Part shown: positions 8,916 through 12,426 of the stretch, piece by piece
Layout of the letters: every line of letters starts with the position of its first letter
Position numbering within the stretch: the first letter of the stretch is position 1
Source of the DNA: Bacteroidota bacterium
GTDB lineage: Bacteria; Bacteroidota; Bacteroidia; Flavobacteriales; Flavobacteriaceae
DNA length: 12,426 nt
NCBI GenBank assembly: GCA_024280815.1
Contig: JAJRPL010000144.1
Location: forward strand, 1 to 12,426
Reading direction: 5' to 3'
Program-made: the position numbers and the translations under genes
Notes under the pieces: generated by a model
The model's input: only the letters and a program-made list of their open reading frames with translations
Told to the model about the DNA's origin: nothing
Databases searched by the model: none

Positions 8916-8923
8916 CAAAAATA
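8916..8923 (-). promoter_or_regulatory. Candidate -7 box for the actA operon
   Basis: The minus strand reads TATTTTTG here, a full match to the Bacteroidota -7 consensus TAnnTTTG. It lies 83 bases before the actA start, which would give an untranslated leader of roughly 75-80 bases. I see no good TTTG-type -33 element at the expected distance, only TTTTAC, so the call is tentative. A second match (TAATTTTG, 9021-9014) has no -33 partner either and overlaps the divergent promoter. Confidence 0.35.
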
Positions 8924-8997
8924 GTATTTATTAAGCAATTGTAAAATCTAAAAATAATGTTAAATGTAATTTATATTCATTCTAAATAATTATTTTC

Positions 8998-9029
8998 TTG
9001 CTAAAGCTAAAAACAAAATTATAACTTTG
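8998..9029 (+). promoter_or_regulatory. Promoter for the SPOR-domain gene
   Basis: TTG at 8998-9000 and TAACTTTG at 9022-9029 are separated by 21 bases, matching the Bacteroidota primary-sigma promoter (TTG about -33, TAnnTTTG about -7). Transcription would begin near 9035-9037. The -7 box covers the TTG codon at 9027, which rules that out as a start and favours ATG 9048. Confidence 0.7.
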
Positions 9030-9047
9030 CCAAAACATATGACCTTA

Positions 9048-9443
9048 ATGAAATCATTATTAAACAAGTACAACTTTATTCTTTTAACATTTTTCCTTTT
9101 TGGATCAGCATACATATCTGCACAAGAAGGTTCTCTTGTCATGCAAAGTAGTGAAAGTATTAAACAAACTATAGCAAAAAAGAAGGCTTACAATAAATCT
9201 TTAAAAACAATTAAAGGGTACCGTATACAAATATTTTTTGGTAGTGAAAAAGGAGCTTACAGAACTCGTGATAAATTTAGAGCTGCTTTTCCAACACCGT
9301 TTATAAAAATTCAAAACTTCACACCAGACTGGAAAGTAAGAGTTGGAAATTACAAAACTAGATTAGAAGCCGACAGAGCGTTAGTCGATATTAAACAACT
9401 ATTTCCTGGAGCTATAGTGTTGTCTGAAAAGATAAATATTTAG
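9048..9443 (+). CDS. Small exported SPOR-domain protein
   Basis: A 131-residue protein when started at ATG 9048. It has a Sec signal peptide at about 1-25 (LFGSAYISAQEG), a short Lys-rich linker (about 44-56) and a SPOR domain from about 57 to the end, beginning GYRIQIFFGSEKGAY and containing WKVRVGNYKTRLEADRAL. SPOR domains bind peptidoglycan stripped of stem peptides, often at division sites, so the protein probably sits in the periplasm near the cell wall. Whether it has a role in division or in envelope upkeep cannot be read from the sequence. In-frame ATG 9039 is a possible earlier start, but it lies almost on the expected transcription start and adds only MTL. The gene is divergent from the ACIII operon and has its own promoter; ruvB follows after 75 bases with another promoter. 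Confidence 0.88.
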   Translation: MKSLLNKYNFILLTFFLFGSAYISAQEGSLVMQSSESIKQTIAKKKAYNKSLKTIKGYRIQIFFGSEKGAYRTRDKFRAAFPTPFIKIQNFTPDWKVRVGNYKTRLEADRALVDIKQLFPGAIVLSEKINI

Positions 9444-9481
9444 TTTTACAAATCAATAGGTTATTATACATTTTTGTTTTT

Positions 9482-9513
9482 TTGGAAATGCTTTTTATTT
9501 TAAGCTATCTTTG
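9482..9513 (+). promoter_or_regulatory. Promoter for ruvB (and probably queG)
   Basis: TTG at 9482-9484 and TATCTTTG at 9506-9513 are separated by 21 bases, the same spacing as in the promoter at 8998. The -7 box ends only 5 bases before the ruvB ATG at 9519, so the transcript would be leaderless or nearly so. No other TAnnTTTG box was noticed between here and queG, so queG probably depends on this promoter. Confidence 0.7.
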
Positions 9514-9518
9514 TTGTT

Positions 9519-10541
9519 ATGAATGAAAATTTAAATCCTACAGATGAAAATTTTTCTAATGAGGAATTAGACTTAGAAAAAAAATTACGTCCTTTAGCCT
9601 TTAATGATTTTACTGGATAAGAACAAATATTAGAGAACCTTAAAATATTTGTTGAGGCTGCCAATCAAAGAGATGAAGCTTTAGATCATACATTATTTCA
9701 TGGCCCTCCAGGTTTAGGTAAAACTACCTTGGCTCATATTTTAGCTAATGAATTAAATGCCAATATAAAAATAACGTCAGGTCCAGTATTAGACAAACCA
9801 GGTGATTTAGCAGGCTTACTGACAAATTTAGGAGAACGTGATGTCTTATTTATTGATGAAATACACAGATTGAGTCCGATAGTTGAAGAATATTTGTATT
9901 CAGCAATGGAAGACTACAAAATTGACATCATGATAGAATCTGGCCCAAATGCCAGATCAGTACAAATAAATTTAGAACCCTTTACTTTAATTGGTGCAAC
10001 CACAAGATCTGGGCTATTAACCGCACCTATGCGAGCCCGTTTTGGTATTAATAGCCGATTAGAATATTACCAAACAGATCTATTAACCACTATTGTACAG
10101 CGTAGTGCTCAAATATTAGATGTTCCTATTTCTATGGAAGCTGCTATTGAAGTTGCAGGAAGAAGTCGTGGCACGCCAAGAATTGCCAATGCTCTTTTAA
10201 GACGTTTAAGAGATTTTGCTCAAATAAAAGGAAATGGATCTATAGATATTGCCATTGCAAAATTTGCGTTAAAAGCATTAAATGTTGACGCTCATGGATT
10301 AGATGAAATGGATAACAAAATTTTAATTACTATTATTGATAAATTTAAAGGTGGCCCTGTTGGCATTACAACTATTGCAACCGCAGTAAGTGAAAGTCCT
10401 GAAACTATTGAAGAGGTTTATGAACCCTTTTTAATACAGCAAGGCTTTCTTATGCGTACACCAAGAGGTAGAGAGGTGACCGAATTGGCATATAAGCATT
10501 TAGGAAAAACAAAAAGTGCAACACAAGGAGGTTTGTTTTGA
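9519..10541 (+). pseudogene. ruvB: RuvB Holliday junction helicase, interrupted by a TAA at codon 34
   Basis: Without the stop this would be a 340-residue RuvB, the normal length. RuvB is the AAA+ motor that, with RuvA, drives branch migration of Holliday junctions in the cytoplasm. ATG 9519 gives MNENLNPTDE, like flavobacterial RuvB. TAA at 9618-9620 falls in the segment LRPLAFNDFTG-stop-EQILENL, where the family has Gln after Gly; a single C-to-T change of CAA explains it. Downstream the same frame is fully intact: Walker A GPPGLGKTT (62-70), Walker B FIDEIHR (about 111-117), sensor region GATTRSG (159-165), arginine-finger region MRARFG (about 171-176) and a C-terminal winged helix (GGPVGITT to the end). 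No ATG, GTG or TTG occurs in frame between the stop and Walker A. The next one, TTG at 9729, comes just after Walker A, so a restarted protein should be inactive. Confidence 0.88.
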
Positions 10542-10550
10542 TTTCCACCT

Positions 10551-10565
10551 ACCCTCTAAAAGGGT
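10551..10565 (+). other. Small hairpin between ruvB and queG
   Basis: ACCCT (10551-10555) and AGGGT (10561-10565) form a 5-base-pair stem with loop CTAAA, followed by GATTTTT. It lies in the 31-base gap between the ruvB stop and the queG ATG. The stem is short and the T-run is interrupted and adjoins the queG start, so it is at best a weak attenuator or a structure near the start codon. Confidence 0.25.
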
Positions 10566-10572
10566 GATTTTT

Positions 10573-11499
10573 ATGATAGAAAAACAAATAAAACGGACAA
10601 ACCTGATCAAAACCGAAGCAAAACGCCTCGGTTTTTTGTCTTGTGGTATTTCAAAAGCTGAATTTTTAGAAACAGAAGCTCCGAGATTAGAAAATTGGCT
10701 CAGCCAAAATATGAATGGCGAAATGAGCTATATGGAAAATCATTTCGACAAACGTTTAGACCCAACCAAATTGGTTGAAGGTTCTAAATCTGTTATTTCT
10801 CTATTACTCAACTACTATCCTGAAGAAAAGCAACACAAAAACACTTACAAGATCTCAAAATATGCTTACGGAACAGATTATCACTTTATAATTAAAGACA
10901 AACTCAAAACTTTACTAAACTATATCCAAACAGAAATTGGTGAAGTTCACGGCAGAGCTTTTGTAGATTCTGCACCAGTTTTAGACAAAGCTTGGGCGGC
11001 AAAAAGTGGTTTAGGTTGGATAGGTAAACACAGTAATCTACTTACACAACAAGTAGGTTCCTTTTATTTTATTGCAGAACTCATTATCGATTTAGACTTG
11101 GCTTACGACCACCCCGTAACTGATCACTGTGGCACGTGCACTGCCTGTATAGATGCTTGTCCAACTGAAGCTATTGTTGAACCTTACAAAGTAGATGGAA
11201 GTAAATGCATCTCTTACTTTACTATTGAGCTAAAAAATGAATTGCCAAATTCAATGAAAAATAAATTTGATGATTGGATGTTTGGTTGTGATGTATGTCA
11301 AGATGTTTGTCCTTGGAATCGATTTTCAAAACCACACAATGAGCCTCTATTCAATCCTCATCCTGAATTATTATCTATGACCAAAAAAGATTGGGAAGAA
11401 ATCACACAAGAAGTTTTTCAACAACTATTCAAAAAATCTGCCGTAAAACGTACTAAATTTACTGGTTTAAAAAGAAATATTGAATTTTTGAAAAATTAA
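10573..11499 (+). CDS. queG: QueG, epoxyqueuosine reductase
   Basis: A 308-residue cytoplasmic enzyme for the last step of queuosine synthesis, reducing epoxyqueuosine to queuosine at the wobble base of GUN-anticodon tRNAs, using cobalamin and two [4Fe-4S] clusters. Visible are the family N-terminus (EAKRLGFLSCGISKAEFLE), the VDSAPVLDKAWA segment with the conserved Asp132, and GLGWIGKHSNLL (146-157). The cluster Cys are C186/C189/C192/C196 (CGTCTACIDACPT) and C239/C242/C246 (CDVCQDVCPWNRF), plus C212. ATG 10573 is chosen over upstream in-frame codons because those overlap the ruvB end and encode a tail (FDFHLPSKRVIF) unlike QueG. It lies 31 bases after ruvB on the same strand and probably shares its transcript, so the ruvB stop could reduce queG expression by polarity (inference). 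Confidence 0.93.
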   Translation: MIEKQIKRTNLIKTEAKRLGFLSCGISKAEFLETEAPRLENWLSQNMNGEMSYMENHFDKRLDPTKLVEGSKSVISLLLNYYPEEKQHKNTYKISKYAYGTDYHFIIKDKLKTLLNYIQTEIGEVHGRAFVDSAPVLDKAWAAKSGLGWIGKHSNLLTQQVGSFYFIAELIIDLDLAYDHPVTDHCGTCTACIDACPTEAIVEPYKVDGSKCISYFTIELKNELPNSMKNKFDDWMFGCDVCQDVCPWNRFSKPHNEPLFNPHPELLSMTKKDWEEITQEVFQQLFKKSAVKRTKFTGLKRNIEFLKN

Positions 11500-12426
11500 T
11501 TTTTAGTAGAATTTCGTATAACTAAAGAAGTAGGTAATTCAATAGTTTTATATTTGTAAGGTTCTTTATTTCTAGTTTTTGTCATTTCTTTAAACAACCT
11601 TTTAAATGCTTTTTTACCCATTAAATACCCTGGCTGGTCTACAGTTGTTAATGAAGGTGTAATTGCTGATGACATAAACCAATTGCTAAACCCAATAATT
11701 GAAATATCTTCAGGAATTTTAACTTTTAGTTCATTAAGTTTTGCAATAGCACCAATAGCTACTAGATCACTTACTGTAAAAATTCCATCAACGCCTTTCT
11801 GTTTATTGATTATATCTTGTGTAAATTCACCTCCTTCTTTATAACTGACTTCTTTACAAGTATAAACTAATGACGGGTCATATACTATATTATACGTTTC
11901 TAATGCTTTTTTATATCCTAAAAAACGATCAATGGAATTTAAAGGTAATAATGGGCCTCTAAAATGTGCTATTCGTTTACATCCGGACTTTATAAGATAT
12001 TCTGTTGCAGTAAACGCAGCTTTCCTATCGTCAATTATCACTTTAGAACAGTTTACTAATTTTGCCGTTTTATCAAAAAGAATTAAAGGAATATCTCTGT
12101 CTAAAACATCATTTATATGCTTGTAATCTGCAGTTCCGTTTGACAAGGTCATCATTACCCCGTCAACACGCTTACTCACCAATAAGTCTAATTGTTTTTT
12201 TTCTGATTTATACGATTCATTTGATTGTAAAATAATAACTAAGTACCCCTTCTTTTCAGCTTGAGCAATAATCCCTTTAATAATATTAGAGAAAAAATGA
12301 TGCACCACTTCTGGAATTATCAAACCAATAGTTTTAGACTCTTTTGCTCTAAAATTGACAGCAAGACTATTGGGTGTGTAATTTAATGTTTTAGCTAATT
12401 CTTTAACTCTTTTTTTAGTTTTCGGA
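11496..12426 (-). CDS. LacI-family transcriptional regulator (5' end cut by window)
   Basis: The frame is open to the right edge: 309 residues are visible and roughly 30-35 N-terminal ones, the first helices of the DNA-binding domain, are missing. The visible part starts in the last helix of the helix-turn-helix domain (TKKRVKELAKTLNYTPNSLA), including the hinge helix that binds the minor groove. It continues with RAKESKTIGLIIPE into the periplasmic-binding-protein-like ligand domain. Typical landmarks are KRVDGVMM, DGIFTVSDLVAIGA, PEDISIIGFSN and PSLTTVDQPG near the C-terminus. Such regulators usually respond to a sugar or its phosphate and control nearby uptake and breakdown genes, but no target genes are in the window, so the ligand is unknown. 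TTG at 12323 is an internal Leu codon, not the start. The stop overlaps the queG stop on the other strand. Confidence 0.9.
   Translation of the reverse strand, partial: PKTKKRVKELAKTLNYTPNSLAVNFRAKESKTIGLIIPEVVHHFFSNIIKGIIAQAEKKGYLVIILQSNESYKSEKKQLDLLVSKRVDGVMMTLSNGTADYKHINDVLDRDIPLILFDKTAKLVNCSKVIIDDRKAAFTATEYLIKSGCKRIAHFRGPLLPLNSIDRFLGYKKALETYNIVYDPSLVYTCKEVSYKEGGEFTQDIINKQKGVDGIFTVSDLVAIGAIAKLNELKVKIPEDISIIGFSNWFMSSAITPSLTTVDQPGYLMGKKAFKRLFKEMTKTRNKEPYKYKTIELPTSLVIRNSTKN

Noticed and set aside
9027..9047. TTG 9027 as the start of the SPOR-domain gene
   Set aside because: It lies inside the -7 promoter box (9022-9029) and would be upstream of the transcription start; ATG 9048 gives a clean signal peptide.
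9489..9504. Hairpin GCTT...AAGC between the SPOR gene and ruvB as a terminator
   Set aside because: Only a 4-base-pair stem, no T-run after it, and it lies between the -33 and -7 boxes of the ruvB promoter.
9618..9620. Reassignment of TAA to Gln in this organism
   Set aside because: actC, actD, actE, queG and the LacI-type gene all end in TAA at their expected family ends, so TAA works as a stop here.
9729..10541. A 270-residue RuvB-like frame starting at TTG 9729, as a separate shorter gene
   Set aside because: The same frame continues upstream through Walker A and a normal RuvB N-terminus to ATG 9519; only the TAA at 9618 breaks it. TTG 9729 is an internal Leu codon just after Walker A.
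10516..10572. queG start upstream, overlapping ruvB
   Set aside because: The added residues are unlike QueG and read through the end of ruvB and the intergenic hairpin; ATG 10573 gives the usual N-terminus and length.
1..12426. CRISPR arrays, tRNA or rRNA genes, insertion sequences, phage or defence genes
   Set aside because: Read for on both strands; nothing matched. Nearly all of the sequence is accounted for by housekeeping genes and short gaps.

Overview
The window is AT-rich, chromosomal and protein-dense. It comes from a member of the Bacteroidota, most likely a marine or environmental Flavobacteriia/Flavobacteriaceae. The grounds are a complete-looking alternative complex III (ACIII) operon in the Bacteroidota order, promoters of the TTG-N21-TAnnTTTG type, almost no Shine-Dalgarno sequences, and RuvB and QueG proteins that read as flavobacterial.

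Region 1 (1-8832, minus strand) is the ACIII operon, read right to left: actA (multihaem cytochrome c), actB (TAT-targeted molybdopterin-fold/iron-sulfur protein), actC (NrfD-like membrane subunit), actD (two-helix membrane subunit), actE (monohaem cytochrome c lipoprotein) and actF (second NrfD-like membrane subunit, cut by the left edge). Gaps are 81, 29, 2, 1 and 26 bases, so this is one transcription unit. The complex oxidises menaquinol in the inner membrane and passes electrons through the ActB clusters and c haems towards a terminal oxidase. The oxidase genes usually follow actF but would lie outside the window.

Region 2 (8833-9047) is a divergent intergenic region holding a candidate actA promoter and a clear promoter for a small exported SPOR-domain protein (9048-9443, plus strand). 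Region 3 (9519-11499, plus strand) is ruvB followed by queG (epoxyqueuosine reductase). ruvB carries an in-frame TAA at codon 34, in place of a conserved Gln and upstream of the Walker A motif, with no usable restart before Walker A. As written it is a pseudogene or a sequence error. Region 4 (11496-12426, minus strand) is a LacI-family regulator whose N-terminus is cut by the right edge. It converges on queG so tightly that the two stop codons overlap.

I did not find an unknown multi-gene system. The points worth a second look are variations on known parts: the ruvB nonsense codon; an N-terminal tandem duplication of a class I cytochrome c domain in ActA (7 haem motifs in all); a helix-hairpin-helix domain fused to the C-terminus of ActC; a His-rich loop in ActF; and promoters that sit almost on the start codons. 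No tRNA, rRNA, CRISPR array or insertion sequence was seen.
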